DNA of 64,000 nt from Bifidobacterium sp. 7101 (GTDB lineage: Bacteria > Actinomycetota > Actinomycetes > Actinomycetales > Bifidobacteriaceae), in the NCBI RefSeq assembly GCF_000499285.1, contig NZ_AWUN01000003.1, positions 124,001-188,000 on the forward strand. Direction: 5' to 3'. Position 1 is the first letter of the stretch. Each line of letters opens with the position of its first letter. The position numbers were made by a program, and so were the translations under genes. Below are positions 26,715 through 35,316 of the stretch, in pieces. The notes beneath the pieces were generated by a model. The model was given only the letters and a program-made list of their open reading frames with translations. It was not told where the DNA came from and did no database searches.

Positions 26715-27542
26715 TCAGGCGCGCAAGGCCGCCCATCCCTTGGCCAGAGCCCAGAAGAGGGTGGACAGGGTCACGATGATGAAGCTGGGAGGGGCCGGCA
26801 CCATGGCTGAAATGACCAGGCCTCCCCAGATGGAAACCAGACAGATCAATCCCGACAGAAGCATGGCCCGCAGGGGAGAGGCCACCAGGATGTTGGCCGT
26901 GGCCGCCGGGGTGACGACCAGGGCGAAGATGAGCAGGGTCCCCACTGCCGGCACGGCGATGGTGATGACCCCGGCCATGATGGCCATAAAGGTCAGGTTC
27001 ATCAGCCCGATGGGCACGCCGCGGGCCTGGGCCACCTGCTCGTCCAGGGAGCTGAAGAGCAGGGGCCGGTAGATCAGGGCCAGCAGGATCAGCAGGATTG
27101 CATCGAAGATTATGAAGCCGACGACCTGGCCCCGGGTGACGGTCAGGATGGATCCGAAGAGGATGGCCTGCATCTGCTGGGAGGCCGAACTGGACATCCT
27201 GGCGAAGAAGAGCCCCAGGCCGGTGGCGAAGGCCAGGACCGTGCCCGTGGCGATCTCCCGCTGGGAGGCCCGCTTTCCCAGGGCTCCGATGACCAGCGCC
27301 CCGCCCAGGGCGAACAGGCCCATGCCGGCAGAGACCGGCAGTCCCAGCAGGACGGCACCCGTGGCGCCGGGCAGGCCGATGTGGGCCAGGGCGTGGGCGG
27401 CGAAGGTGGAGTGCCTGGCAATGGTGAAGTAGCCCATGGCACCGGCGGCCACGGCGATGCACAATCCAGCCACCATGGCGTTGCGCATGAAGGGGGCGGC
27501 GAGGATCTCCGTCCAATGAGGGTCGAAGACTGGTGTAGTCAT
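26715..27542 (-). CDS. Zinc/manganese-type ABC transporter permease (ZnuB family)
   Basis: Inner-membrane permease of the ABC-3 metal-uptake family. The 275-residue product has about eight hydrophobic helices and the family segments FTIARHSTFAAHALAHIGLPGATGAVLLG and GSILTVTRGQV. It lies immediately downstream of the ATPase gene with an ATGA overlap (27539-27542), forming a two-gene operon under a Zur-like operator. No solute-binding lipoprotein gene (znuA type) is adjacent, so the third component must be encoded elsewhere. Zinc versus manganese specificity cannot be read from the permease alone; the operator favours zinc. Confidence 0.9.
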   Translation of the reverse strand: MTTPVFDPHWTEILAAPFMRNAMVAGLCIAVAAGAMGYFTIARHSTFAAHALAHIGLPGATGAVLLGLPVSAGMGLFALGGALVIGALGKRASQREIATGTVLAFATGLGLFFARMSSSASQQMQAILFGSILTVTRGQVVGFIIFDAILLILLALIYRPLLFSSLDEQVAQARGVPIGLMNLTFMAIMAGVITIAVPAVGTLLIFALVVTPAATANILVASPLRAMLLSGLICLVSIWGGLVISAMVPAPPSFIIVTLSTLFWALAKGWAALRA

Positions 27543-28414
27543 GAGGTCCTTTCCCGGTCCGTCCCGTGCAGGCGGGCCACCTGGCTGGGTTGATAGCGAT
27601 TGTGGACGGGGCCAATCGGCTCGTCCATGTCGGGGGCCACGAACATGTCCCCCTGGGGAGTGGTGACCACCTCCACCTTGGTGCCGTAGAGGTGGGTGAG
27701 CAGGTCCGAGTCCAGCACGTCGTCCATACGGGCGTAGTGGGGATGTCCGTCCAGCAGGTAGACCGCCCCCGTCAGCACAGGCAGCAGCATGTTCAGGTCA
27801 TGGGCCACCACCTGGATGGTCATGCCCAGACGGCTGTTGAGCTGTGCCAGCAGGTGGACGGTGGCCCGCTGCCCGGCCAGGTCCAGATTGGCCAGGGGTT
27901 CGTCCAGCATGAGCAGATCAGGATCGCAGACCAGGGCCTGGGCGATGGCCACCCGCTGGCGCAGGCCTCCGGAGAGCTGGGACAGACGCAGGTGGGCCCT
28001 GTCCTCCACGCCGACGAAGCGCATGGCCTTTCTGGCGCGCTCGCGGTCCTGCCGGGTGACGGGGTGGATGCCGAAGCGGGTGCCGGTCAGCCCCAGCAGG
28101 ACGGACTGTTCGGCCGTCAGATTGGAGTCGATGTCCGAGGTGTAACTCTGTGGCACGTAGCCGATACGGTCGTTGGCCTGGCCGGCCGGCTGCCCCAGGA
28201 CCTGCAGACTGCCGGCATCCAGGGGGAGCAGACCCAGCTCGGCCTGCATCATGCTGGTCTTGCCGGTGCCGTTGGTTCCCACGATGGCGGTCACGGTCCC
28301 CGAGGGAATGGTGAAGGTCCCCTCCGACCAGATCAGTCGACCGGATCGGCGGATGGCGGCATGGTCGAAGACGATGCAGGCCTGCGTGGATGTTTTATCC
28401 GTGTCCTTATCCAT
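27539..28414 (-). CDS. Zinc/manganese-type ABC transporter ATP-binding protein (ZnuC family)
   Basis: Cytoplasmic ATPase energising the adjacent permease. The 291-residue product carries Walker A GTNGTGKT (46-53), the Q-loop [11 protein letters not shown], the ABC signature [15 protein letters not shown], Walker [14 protein letters not shown] and the switch histidine in VVAHDLN. Unlike most ZnuC proteins it has a ~70-residue C-terminal extension ([20 protein letters not shown] onward) of unknown role. ATG 28412-28414 follows AAGAAGGA. A Zur-like palindrome lies 46 bases upstream. Confidence 0.9.
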   Translation of the reverse strand: MDKDTDKTSTQACIVFDHAAIRRSGRLIWSEGTFTIPSGTVTAIVGTNGTGKTSMMQAELGLLPLDAGSLQVLGQPAGQANDRIGYVPQSYTSDIDSNLTAEQSVLLGLTGTRFGIHPVTRQDRERARKAMRFVGVEDRAHLRLSQLSGGLRQRVAIAQALVCDPDLLMLDEPLANLDLAGQRATVHLLAQLNSRLGMTIQVVAHDLNMLLPVLTGAVYLLDGHPHYARMDDVLDSDLLTHLYGTKVEVVTTPQGDMFVAPDMDEPIGPVHNRYQPSQVARLHGTDRERTS

Positions 28415-28459
28415 GGCGTCCTTCTTGGCAGGAGTTCCATTTGACGGTTCTGCTCTTAT

Positions 28460-28480
28460 TGAGCATGATTCTCATTATCG
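28460..28480. promoter_or_regulatory. Candidate Zur (zinc uptake regulator) operator
   Basis: TGAGCATGATTCTCATTATCG closely resembles the Fur/Zur-family palindrome (TGAAAATGATnnTCATTTTCA-like), with the ATGA/TCAT core intact. It sits 46 bases upstream of the metal-transport ATPase start in the divergent folD intergenic region, where a Zur repressor would be expected. Confidence 0.6.
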
Positions 28481-28625
28481 CTGGGGAGGGGACAGCTTGC
28501 AACCTGATCAGCCGAGTCTTGCAGACCGGCTCTTGGACGGCGGTTCCTGTCGGGGAGGAATCTGCGCTAGTCTGGCCCAGACGACTTCGGCAAGGGTTTG
28601 CGCCCGCTTGGATGATGGAGATGTA

Positions 28626-29546
28626 TTGACTGCAGTGAAACTGGACGGCAAGGCGGCGGCCGCGGAACTCAAGGAGGACCTGCGCGCTCGCGTGGCGAGG
28701 CTGACGGCCATGGGACGTACTCCTGGTTTGGGGACCATTCTGGTGGGGGAGGACCCCGGCTCGCTCAAATATGTAGAGGGCAAGCATCGGGACTGCAGCC
28801 AGGTGGGTATCCGGTCGATTAGGATCGATTTGCCCGCCGATGCCGGCAAGGAGCGGATTCTTGCTGCGGTGGATCAGCTCAACCATGATCCCGACTGCAC
28901 TGGTTACATCGTCCAGCTGCCCCTGCCCGAGGGCGTGGATCCCACGGAGATCATCGATCGTATCGATCCGGCCAAGGACGCCGACGGCATGCATCCATAC
29001 AACCTGGGCCAGCTGGTCCTGCATACCGACGGCCGGATGCGGACCCCCCTGCCCTGCACCCCGCGGGGGATCCTGCACCTGCTGGACCATTACGGGATTG
29101 ACCTGACCGGCAAGGAGGTCTGCGTGTTGGGCCGCGGATTGACCGTGGGCCGCACCATCGGACTGCTCCTGACCAACCGCGGGGTGGATGCCACCGTGAC
29201 CCTCTGCCATACCCGCACCAGGAATGTTGACGCCCATCTGCGCAGGGCTGACGTGATCATCGCAGCCGTGGGACAAGCCGGGCTGGTTGGCGCGGACCAG
29301 GTTCGCCAGGGTGCCGTCCTGGTGGATGTAGGTGTCTCCCGGATTTGGGATCAGCAGGAGGGGCGCTGGCGAATCAAGGGCGACATCGATCCGGCCGCCA
29401 GGCTGTCTGCATCCGCCTATACGCCCAATCCCGGCGGGGTGGGGCCCATGACCCGGGCCATGCTCCTGGTCAATGTGGTCGAATCCGCTGAGCGGGCCGC
29501 CGGAATCCCTGCCTGCGACACGCCCGAGGTCTCCCGGCGACAATGA
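28626..29546 (+). CDS. folD: Bifunctional methylene-THF dehydrogenase / methenyl-THF cyclohydrolase FolD
   Basis: FolD interconverts 5,10-methylene-, methenyl- and 10-formyl-tetrahydrofolate, feeding purine and methionine synthesis. The 306-residue product begins [16 protein letters not shown] and has the active-site lysine region [14 protein letters not shown], the substrate motif [10 protein letters not shown], the PCTPRG loop, the cofactor-binding [16 protein letters not shown] and the C-terminal [17 protein letters not shown]. The start is TTG 28626: TGGAG lies five bases before it, while the in-frame GTG nine bases later is too far from that site. It is transcribed divergently from the metal transporter. 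Confidence 0.94.
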   Translation: MTAVKLDGKAAAAELKEDLRARVARLTAMGRTPGLGTILVGEDPGSLKYVEGKHRDCSQVGIRSIRIDLPADAGKERILAAVDQLNHDPDCTGYIVQLPLPEGVDPTEIIDRIDPAKDADGMHPYNLGQLVLHTDGRMRTPLPCTPRGILHLLDHYGIDLTGKEVCVLGRGLTVGRTIGLLLTNRGVDATVTLCHTRTRNVDAHLRRADVIIAAVGQAGLVGADQVRQGAVLVDVGVSRIWDQQEGRWRIKGDIDPAARLSASAYTPNPGGVGPMTRAMLLVNVVESAERAAGIPACDTPEVSRRQ

Positions 29547-29649
29547 CCGTGGTGTCTCCTATCATGGAGAATGTTCGCGCCTGTCGGCGGGAACGCATAA
29601 CTCAATACGGAAAAAATATCCACCAACTATACAAGAAACAATTTAATTA

Positions 29650-31155
29650 ATGGCAGAGAACAAGAAGGAAGTCCCCCAGGTCGCGGTCAATGACATCGGG
29701 TCCGAGGAAGACTTCATCAAGGCAGTCGATTCCACCATCAAGAACTTCGACGATGGGGATCTGGTCGAGGGGACGGTCGTTAAGATCGACCATGACGAGG
29801 TTCTGCTGGACATCGGCTACAAGACCGAGGGCGTGATTCCCTCCCGCGAGCTTTCCATCAAGAAGGATGTCGATCCCGACGATGTGGTCCAGGTCGGTGA
29901 CACCATCGAGGCTCTGGTCGTCACCAAGGAGGACAAGGAAGGTCGTCTGATCCTGTCCAAGAAGCGTGCCCAGTACGAGCGCGCCTGGGGCGACATCGAG
30001 AAGATCAAGGATGCTGACGGCGTCGTTGAGGGCACCGTTATCGAGGCCGTCAAGGGCGGACTCATCGTCGACATCGGCCTGCGTGGCTTCCTGCCCGCAT
30101 CCCTGGTCGAGATGCGCCGCGTGCGCGACCTGTCTCCCTACATCGGGCAGAAGATCAAGGCCAAGATTCTGGAGCTGGACAAGAACCGCAACAACGTGGT
30201 CCTCTCCCGCCGCCAGTACCTGGAGGAGACCCAGTCCGAGGTGCGCGAGACCTTCATGGCCCAGCTCAAGAAGGGCCAGATCCGCGAGGGTACGGTCAGC
30301 TCCATCGTCAACTTCGGCGCCTTCGTCGACCTGGGCGGTGTGGACGGCCTGATCCACGTCTCCGAGCTCTCATGGAAGCACATCGATCACCCCAGCGAGG
30401 TCGTCAAGGTGGGCGACAAGGTCACCGTCGAGGTGCTGGATGTCGATATGGACCGCGAGCGCATCTCGCTGTCCCTCAAGGCCACCCAGGAAGATCCCTG
30501 GCAGCGTTTCGCCCGGACCCACGTGCCCGGACAGATCGTCAAGGGCAAGGTCACCAAGATCGTGCAGTTCGGCGTCTTCGTCTCCGTCGAGGACGGTATC
30601 GAGGGCCTGGTCCACATCTCCGAGCTGGCCAACCGCCATGTGGAGAACCCCGAGACCGTGGTCAAGCAGGGCGAGGAGATCTTCGTCAAGGTCATCGACG
30701 TCGATCTGGATCGCCGCCGCATCTCCCTGTCCCTCAAGCAGGCCGACGACTCCGTCGACCCGACCTCCGAGGACTTCGATCCGGCCATCTACGGCATGCC
30801 TGCCGAATACGACGAGGAAGGCAACTACAAGTACCCCGAGGGCTTCGACCCCGAGAGCAACGAGTGGATTGCCGGCTACGAGAAGCAGCGGGAGGAGTGG
30901 GAGTCCCAGTATGCGGCCGCCCACGACCTCTGGGAGCAGCACAAGGCCTTCGTGGCCAAGGAGCTGGAGAACGCCGAGGCTTCGGCCGCCGAGGACAGCC
31001 GGTCCTCCCAGGCGCCTGCCTCCGGTTCGCGCTCTCGCCGTCAGAACTCCGAGGAGACCACCAACTACAGCTCGGAGTCCAGCTCCGAGGGCACCTTGGC
31101 CTCCGACGACCAGCTGGCCGCCCTGCGCGAGCAGCTGCTCAAGGAAAAGAAGTGA
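29650..31155 (+). CDS. rpsA: 30S ribosomal protein S1
   Basis: S1 binds mRNA and helps load it on the 30S subunit. The 501-residue product has four S1 RNA-binding repeats: about 35-110 (LVEGTVVKIDHDEVLLDIGYKT), 120-195 (VVEGTVIEAVKGGLIVDIG), 210-285 (REGTVSSIVNFGAFVDLGGVDGL) and 295-370 (VKGKVTKIVQFGVFVSVEDGIEGL). An acidic, Ser-rich C-terminal region follows, consistent with the four-repeat actinobacterial S1. Codon bias is very strong. The ATG is preceded by an A/T-rich leader with no visible Shine-Dalgarno sequence, a known trait of some rpsA mRNAs. A terminator-like hairpin follows. Confidence 0.96.
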   Translation: MAENKKEVPQVAVNDIGSEEDFIKAVDSTIKNFDDGDLVEGTVVKIDHDEVLLDIGYKTEGVIPSRELSIKKDVDPDDVVQVGDTIEALVVTKEDKEGRLILSKKRAQYERAWGDIEKIKDADGVVEGTVIEAVKGGLIVDIGLRGFLPASLVEMRRVRDLSPYIGQKIKAKILELDKNRNNVVLSRRQYLEETQSEVRETFMAQLKKGQIREGTVSSIVNFGAFVDLGGVDGLIHVSELSWKHIDHPSEVVKVGDKVTVEVLDVDMDRERISLSLKATQEDPWQRFARTHVPGQIVKGKVTKIVQFGVFVSVEDGIEGLVHISELANRHVENPETVVKQGEEIFVKVIDVDLDRRRISLSLKQADDSVDPTSEDFDPAIYGMPAEYDEEGNYKYPEGFDPESNEWIAGYEKQREEWESQYAAAHDLWEQHKAFVAKELENAEASAAEDSRSSQAPASGSRSRRQNSEETTNYSSESSSEGTLASDDQLAALREQLLKEKK

Positions 31156-31168
31156 GCATTAAGCGGTG

Positions 31169-31206
31169 AATGGAGGGGTCCGGCCTCGGTCGGGCCCCTT
31201 CATTTG
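31169..31206 (+). terminator. Terminator hairpin after rpsA
   Basis: Fourteen-base arms, 31169-31182 (AATGGAGGGGTCCG) and 31191-31204 (CGGGCCCCTTCATT), pair throughout with two G-U wobbles around an 8-base loop, and a short T-rich stretch follows. It separates rpsA from coaE. Confidence 0.75.
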
Positions 31207-31241
31207 TATCTGCTGTCATAAGGTATACGTGGGAGGTTGGG

Positions 31242-31853
31242 ATGATACGTGTGGGATTGACCGGCGGGATTGCGGCCGGCAAGAGCACGGTGGCGGCTCG
31301 GCTTGCTCAGGACGGGGCCAGGGTCATCGATTATGACCAGCTCTCTCACGAGGCCATCGCTCCGGGCGGGCCCGGCGTGGGGCCGGTTTTGGAGCGTTTC
31401 GGCTCAGACTGCGGGGACGGCCGGGGAGGAGTGGACAGGTCAGCCTTGGCGGCACGGGTCTTCGGCGGGCCGACGGCCGACAGGGGTCGCAGGGACCTGG
31501 ACGAGATCATCCATCCGCTGGTCTATGACCTGGCTGCCAAGGCCGAGCAGCCCTGGCTGGAGGGTTCCGAGGTGGTGGTCCATGAGGTGCCCCTGCTGAC
31601 CGAGGTAGGCTCAGCCATTCCTTTTCATTTCGACAGGGTCCTGTTGGTGGAGACTCCAAGCCAGGTGAGGATTGCGCGTATGGTGAATCAGCGGCATATG
31701 ACCAAAAGCCAGGCTGTTGAACGCATAGATTCCCAGACCAGCAGCAGTTTGCGACGTGCTCAGGCCGATCTGCTGGTGGACGGATCCCAGCCTATCGAAC
31801 AAATGTTCGAGTCTGTTGATAGAATATACGAAGAGCTAAAGACCTTGGCCTAG
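31242..31853 (+). CDS. coaE: Dephospho-CoA kinase
   Basis: CoaE phosphorylates dephospho-CoA in the last step of coenzyme A synthesis. The 203-residue product starts MIRVGLTGGIAAGKST with the P-loop (GGIAAGKS, 8-15). It has the acceptor-site DYDQLSHEAI (the usual D-A-D is D-Y-D here), HPLVYDLAAK, the VVHEVPLLTE strand and the lid region RMVNQRHMTKSQAVERIDSQ. ATG 31242 follows GGGAGG; the reading frame is open further upstream but would run through the rpsA terminator. The last 60 bases contain the SOS box that controls uvrB. coaE-uvrB adjacency is common in actinobacteria. Confidence 0.94.
   Translation: MIRVGLTGGIAAGKSTVAARLAQDGARVIDYDQLSHEAIAPGGPGVGPVLERFGSDCGDGRGGVDRSALAARVFGGPTADRGRRDLDEIIHPLVYDLAAKAEQPWLEGSEVVVHEVPLLTEVGSAIPFHFDRVLLVETPSQVRIARMVNQRHMTKSQAVERIDSQTSSSLRRAQADLLVDGSQPIEQMFESVDRIYEELKTLA
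31796..31809. promoter_or_regulatory. LexA (SOS) box of uvrB, inside coaE
   Basis: CGAACAAATGTTCG, identical to the umuDC box, lies within the 3' end of the coaE coding sequence, 104 bases before the uvrB ATG. This placement implies an SOS-inducible uvrB promoter embedded in coaE. Confidence 0.88.
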
Positions 31854-31913
31854 GGGTCCTCGCACAGCGACTGAGGAGCCTTGGGCGAATGACGCATCCT
31901 GGAAGGGAGTTTC

Positions 31914-34025
31914 ATGGGGTTCAACATTGAGCGGACCGACAAGCCCTTCGTGGTCAAGTCTCCCTATAAGCCCTCCGGCGACCAGCCAGAGGCCATCGAG
32001 GAACTGGCCACCCGGATCGAGAATGGCGAGAACGATGTGGTGCTCATGGGCGCCACCGGCACCGGCAAGACCGCGACCACGGCCTGGCTGATCGAGCGCC
32101 TGCAGCGGCCCACCCTGATTCTGGAACCCAACAAGACCCTGGCCGCCCAGCTCTGCGCCGAGTTCCGCGAGCTCATGCCCGACAATGCGGTCTCCTACTT
32201 CGTCTCCTACTACGACTACTACCAGCCTGAGGCCTACATTCCTCAAACAGATACCTACATTGAGAAGGACTCCAACATCAACGACGACGTGGAGCGGCTT
32301 CGGCACGCTGCCACAGCCAATCTGCTGACCAGACGGGACTGTGTGGTGGTGGCCACCGTCTCCTGCATCTACGGCTTGGGCACGCCCGAGGAGTACGCCG
32401 GTCGCATGCTCTTCCTGCACGAGGGGGACCGGATCAACCGGGACGACCTGCTGCGCAAATTCGTGGACATGCAGTACAAGCGCAACGACATCGCCTTCAC
32501 GCGAGGCACCTTCCGCGTGCGCGGCGACACGGTCGAGATCATCCCCGTCTATGAGGAGCTGGCCGTCCGCATTGAGTTCTTCGGCGACGAGATCGACCGC
32601 ATCTCCACCCTGCACCCGCTGACTGGGGACGAGATTGCCCATGAGACCTCCGTGCACATCTTCCCTGCCTCCCACTATGTGGCCGGTCCCGAGCGGATGG
32701 AGCGCGCCCTGAAGACCATCAAGGAGGAGCTGGATTGGCGTGTGGGCCAGCTGCGCAAGCAGGGCAAGGAGCTGGAGGCCCAGAGGCTGACCATGCGCAC
32801 CACCTACGATCTGGAGATGCTCACCCAGATCGGCACCTGCTCCGGAGTGGAGAACTACTCCCGCCACTTCGACGGGCGCGAACCCGGGACGCCGCCCCAC
32901 ACCCTGTTGGACTTTTTCCCTGACGACTTCCTGCTGGTCATCGACGAGTCCCACGTGACCGTTCCCCAGATCGGAGCCATGTACGAGGGGGATGCCAGCC
33001 GCAAGCGGACCCTGGTTGAGCACGGTTTCCGTCTGCCCTCGGCCATGGACAACCGTCCGCTGAAGTGGCCCGAGTTTCTGGACAAGGTTGGCCAGACGGT
33101 CTACCTGTCGGCAACGCCGGGCGACTATGAGATGGGCCTGTCCGACGGGGTGGTGGAGCAGGTCATCCGGCCCACTGGCCTCCTGGATCCCGAGGTGGAG
33201 GTAAGGCCTGTCAAGGGCCAGGTGGACGACCTCCTGGACGAGATCAAGACCCGAGTGGCCCGTCACGAGCGGGTCCTGGTGACCACGCTGACCAAGAAGA
33301 TGGCCGAGGACCTGACCGACTATCTGCTTGAGCGTGACATCAAGGTGGAGTACCTGCACTCTGACGTGGACACCCTGAGGAGGGTGGAACTCCTACGCGA
33401 GCTACGCGAGGGCAAGATCGACGTCATCGTGGGCATCAACCTCCTGCGTGAGGGGCTGGACCTTCCCGAGGTCTCCCTGGTGGCCATTCTGGATGCGGAC
33501 AAGGAGGGCTTCCTGCGCTCCTACCGCTCACTGATCCAGACCATCGGCCGTGCGGCCCGAAACGTGTCCGGCAAGGTCATCATGTACGCCGACGAGGTCA
33601 CCGACTCCATGGACAAGGCCATCAGCGAGACCAACCGTCGCCGGGCCAAGCAGATCGCCTACAACAAGGAGCACGGCGTGGATCCCAAGCCGTTGATCAA
33701 GAAGATCAGCGACGTCAACGACATGCTGGCCAAGGAGGATGTGGACACCCAGACACTGCTTGCGGGCGGCTACCGCAATGCCAACAAGGCCGGCAACTCC
33801 CACCTGGGTGTGCCCCTCTACGACAAGGAGGAGGCCGACAAACGGCATCAGGAGATCCTCCAGGCCGGTCTGCCGGCACAGGACCTTGCCGATCTGATCC
33901 GTCAGCTGAGCGACCAGATGCACACGGCTGCGCAACAGCTGCAGTTCGAGCTCGCAGCCCGTCTGCGCGATGAAATCAAGGATCTGAAGAAGGAGCTGCG
34001 GCAGATGACCGAGGCCAAAAAGTAA
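31914..34025 (+). CDS. uvrB: UvrABC excinuclease subunit B
   Basis: UvrB verifies lesions and forms the pre-incision complex in nucleotide excision repair. The 703-residue product shows Walker A GATGTGKT (46-53), the aromatic beta-hairpin [12 protein letters not shown] that clamps DNA, Walker B LLVIDESH, helicase motif [11 protein letters not shown] and a C-terminal UVR domain (about 655-695, [28 protein letters not shown]) for UvrC binding. ATG 31914 follows GGAAGGGAG. Control by the SOS box in coaE is likely. It complements mfd, whose C-terminus opens the window. Confidence 0.97.
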   Translation: MGFNIERTDKPFVVKSPYKPSGDQPEAIEELATRIENGENDVVLMGATGTGKTATTAWLIERLQRPTLILEPNKTLAAQLCAEFRELMPDNAVSYFVSYYDYYQPEAYIPQTDTYIEKDSNINDDVERLRHAATANLLTRRDCVVVATVSCIYGLGTPEEYAGRMLFLHEGDRINRDDLLRKFVDMQYKRNDIAFTRGTFRVRGDTVEIIPVYEELAVRIEFFGDEIDRISTLHPLTGDEIAHETSVHIFPASHYVAGPERMERALKTIKEELDWRVGQLRKQGKELEAQRLTMRTTYDLEMLTQIGTCSGVENYSRHFDGREPGTPPHTLLDFFPDDFLLVIDESHVTVPQIGAMYEGDASRKRTLVEHGFRLPSAMDNRPLKWPEFLDKVGQTVYLSATPGDYEMGLSDGVVEQVIRPTGLLDPEVEVRPVKGQVDDLLDEIKTRVARHERVLVTTLTKKMAEDLTDYLLERDIKVEYLHSDVDTLRRVELLRELREGKIDVIVGINLLREGLDLPEVSLVAILDADKEGFLRSYRSLIQTIGRAARNVSGKVIMYADEVTDSMDKAISETNRRRAKQIAYNKEHGVDPKPLIKKISDVNDMLAKEDVDTQTLLAGGYRNANKAGNSHLGVPLYDKEEADKRHQEILQAGLPAQDLADLIRQLSDQMHTAAQQLQFELAARLRDEIKDLKKELRQMTEAKK

Positions 34026-34080
34026 GTCCGGCCCTTGGCTTGGAGGAGGCCTTGGCCAGTAGACCATACCGGCCATGCTT

Positions 34081-34117
34081 CGGGTCTGTGATGTCAGGCA
34101 AGAGCATCACAGACCCG
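34081..34117. terminator. Strong hairpin between uvrB and terC
   Basis: A perfect 13-bp stem CGGGTCTGTGATG (34081-34093) / CATCACAGACCCG (34105-34117) with an 11-base loop lies 55 bases after the uvrB stop. No T run follows, so termination may be Rho-assisted or the hairpin may serve RNA stability. Confidence 0.5.
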
Positions 34118-34202
34118 TCCTGTAAACCCCGCTCTGTGCGGTTGTTCAGACACGCGGACCAGGGAGATGGCACGTCATATCTTGCAGCTAAAGTCAGGTG
34201 AT

Positions 34203-35201
34203 ATGTCCGAGACACCTCTGCCGTTCATGGTTGTGAGCCTGGTTGTGCTGGCCGTCTTCTTCGTAGTCGATCTTCTGGTGATCGGACGTCGGCCACATGT
34301 GCCCTCGACCGGTGAATGCGTGCGGCACATCGGCTTCTTCGTGGTCATGGCCCTGATTTTCGGTGCACTGATCTGGAAGGTTGCCGGATCCAAGCCGGCC
34401 ATCGAGTTCTACTCGGGTTGGCTGACCGAGTATTCGCTCAGTATCGATAACCTCTTTGTTTTCGTGATCATCATGGGCAATTTCGCCGTGCCCCTGCGTC
34501 TTCAGCGCTATGTGCTCAGCGTCGGCATCACCATCGCCCTGCTGCTACGCGGTGTCTTCATCCTGGCCGGGACAGCGCTGATCACCCGCTTCACCTGGGT
34601 CTTCTTCATCTTCGGCTTCTTTCTGCTCTATACCGCTTGGAATATGGTCTCCAGCCGGGGCGAGAAGGAGGAGTACCACGAGAACGGGCTGATCAGGGTC
34701 CTGCGCCGGGTCATCCCCATCACCAGCCATTACGACGGTGAGCGTCTGCGGACCACCTTTGAGGGCAAACGCTACTTCACACCCATGCTGGTGGTTTTCC
34801 TGGCCATCGGCACCACTGATGTCATGTTCGCCTTCGACTCCATTCCGGCCATCTTCGGACTTACCAAGGATCCCTTCATCGTCTTCACCTCCAATGTCTT
34901 CGCCCTGCTGGGCCTTCAGCAGCTCTACTTCCTGTTGGGATCCCTGCTGGACAAGCTGGAGTATCTGCCCCTGGGGCTGTCTGTGGTCCTGGCCTTCATC
35001 GGGGTCAAGCTGATCATGGAGGCTCTGCACGGCAACACTTTGCCCTTTATCAATGGAGGACGGCCCCTGGAAGCCGTGCCGGAGATACCGACCTGGGCAT
35101 CCCTGCTGGTCATCGTCCTGGCCATCGGCATAGCCGCCCTGGCCTCATTGCTCAAGAGCCGCCATCAGTCCCTTGAATCAGCTTCACAGGGAGAAAAGTG
35201 A
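34203..35201 (+). CDS. TerC-family integral membrane protein
   Basis: TerC/Alx family membrane protein; members are implicated in manganese export or metallation of secreted proteins and in tellurite resistance. The 332-residue product has eight or nine hydrophobic helices and the two family metal-site motifs: FYSGWLTEYSLSIDNLFVF (Glu and Asp of the Asp-Asn pair) and GTTDVMFAFDSIPAIFGLT (Asp in FAFDS). ATG 34203 begins the conserved region and has an AGGTG sequence close upstream; ATG 34167 would add 12 residues but its AGGGAG abuts the codon. It lies between the uvrB hairpin and the pyk promoter. Confidence 0.9.
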   Translation: MSETPLPFMVVSLVVLAVFFVVDLLVIGRRPHVPSTGECVRHIGFFVVMALIFGALIWKVAGSKPAIEFYSGWLTEYSLSIDNLFVFVIIMGNFAVPLRLQRYVLSVGITIALLLRGVFILAGTALITRFTWVFFIFGFFLLYTAWNMVSSRGEKEEYHENGLIRVLRRVIPITSHYDGERLRTTFEGKRYFTPMLVVFLAIGTTDVMFAFDSIPAIFGLTKDPFIVFTSNVFALLGLQQLYFLLGSLLDKLEYLPLGLSVVLAFIGVKLIMEALHGNTLPFINGGRPLEAVPEIPTWASLLVIVLAIGIAALASLLKSRHQSLESASQGEK

Positions 35202-35228
35202 TTGACAATCCCTTGAGCCACAAGGATT

Positions 35229-35240
35229 GTTAGCGCTAAC
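35229..35240. promoter_or_regulatory. LacI-type palindromic operator upstream of pyk
   Basis: GTTAGCGCTAAC is a perfect 12-bp palindrome with the central CG typical of LacI-family operators, 77 bases before the pyk start. A TTGACA (35202-35207) and a TACAAT (35273-35278) flank it as candidate promoter elements. In bifidobacteria LacI-type regulators of the AraQ/MalR kind control central carbon genes, which fits. Confidence 0.65.
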
Positions 35241-35316
35241 GGGAAATACTGGTTCACATCGGCTTGAGTCTGTACAATAGAACGGTAAGTAAGAAAAAAG
35301 AACAGGCAGGTAGCAT

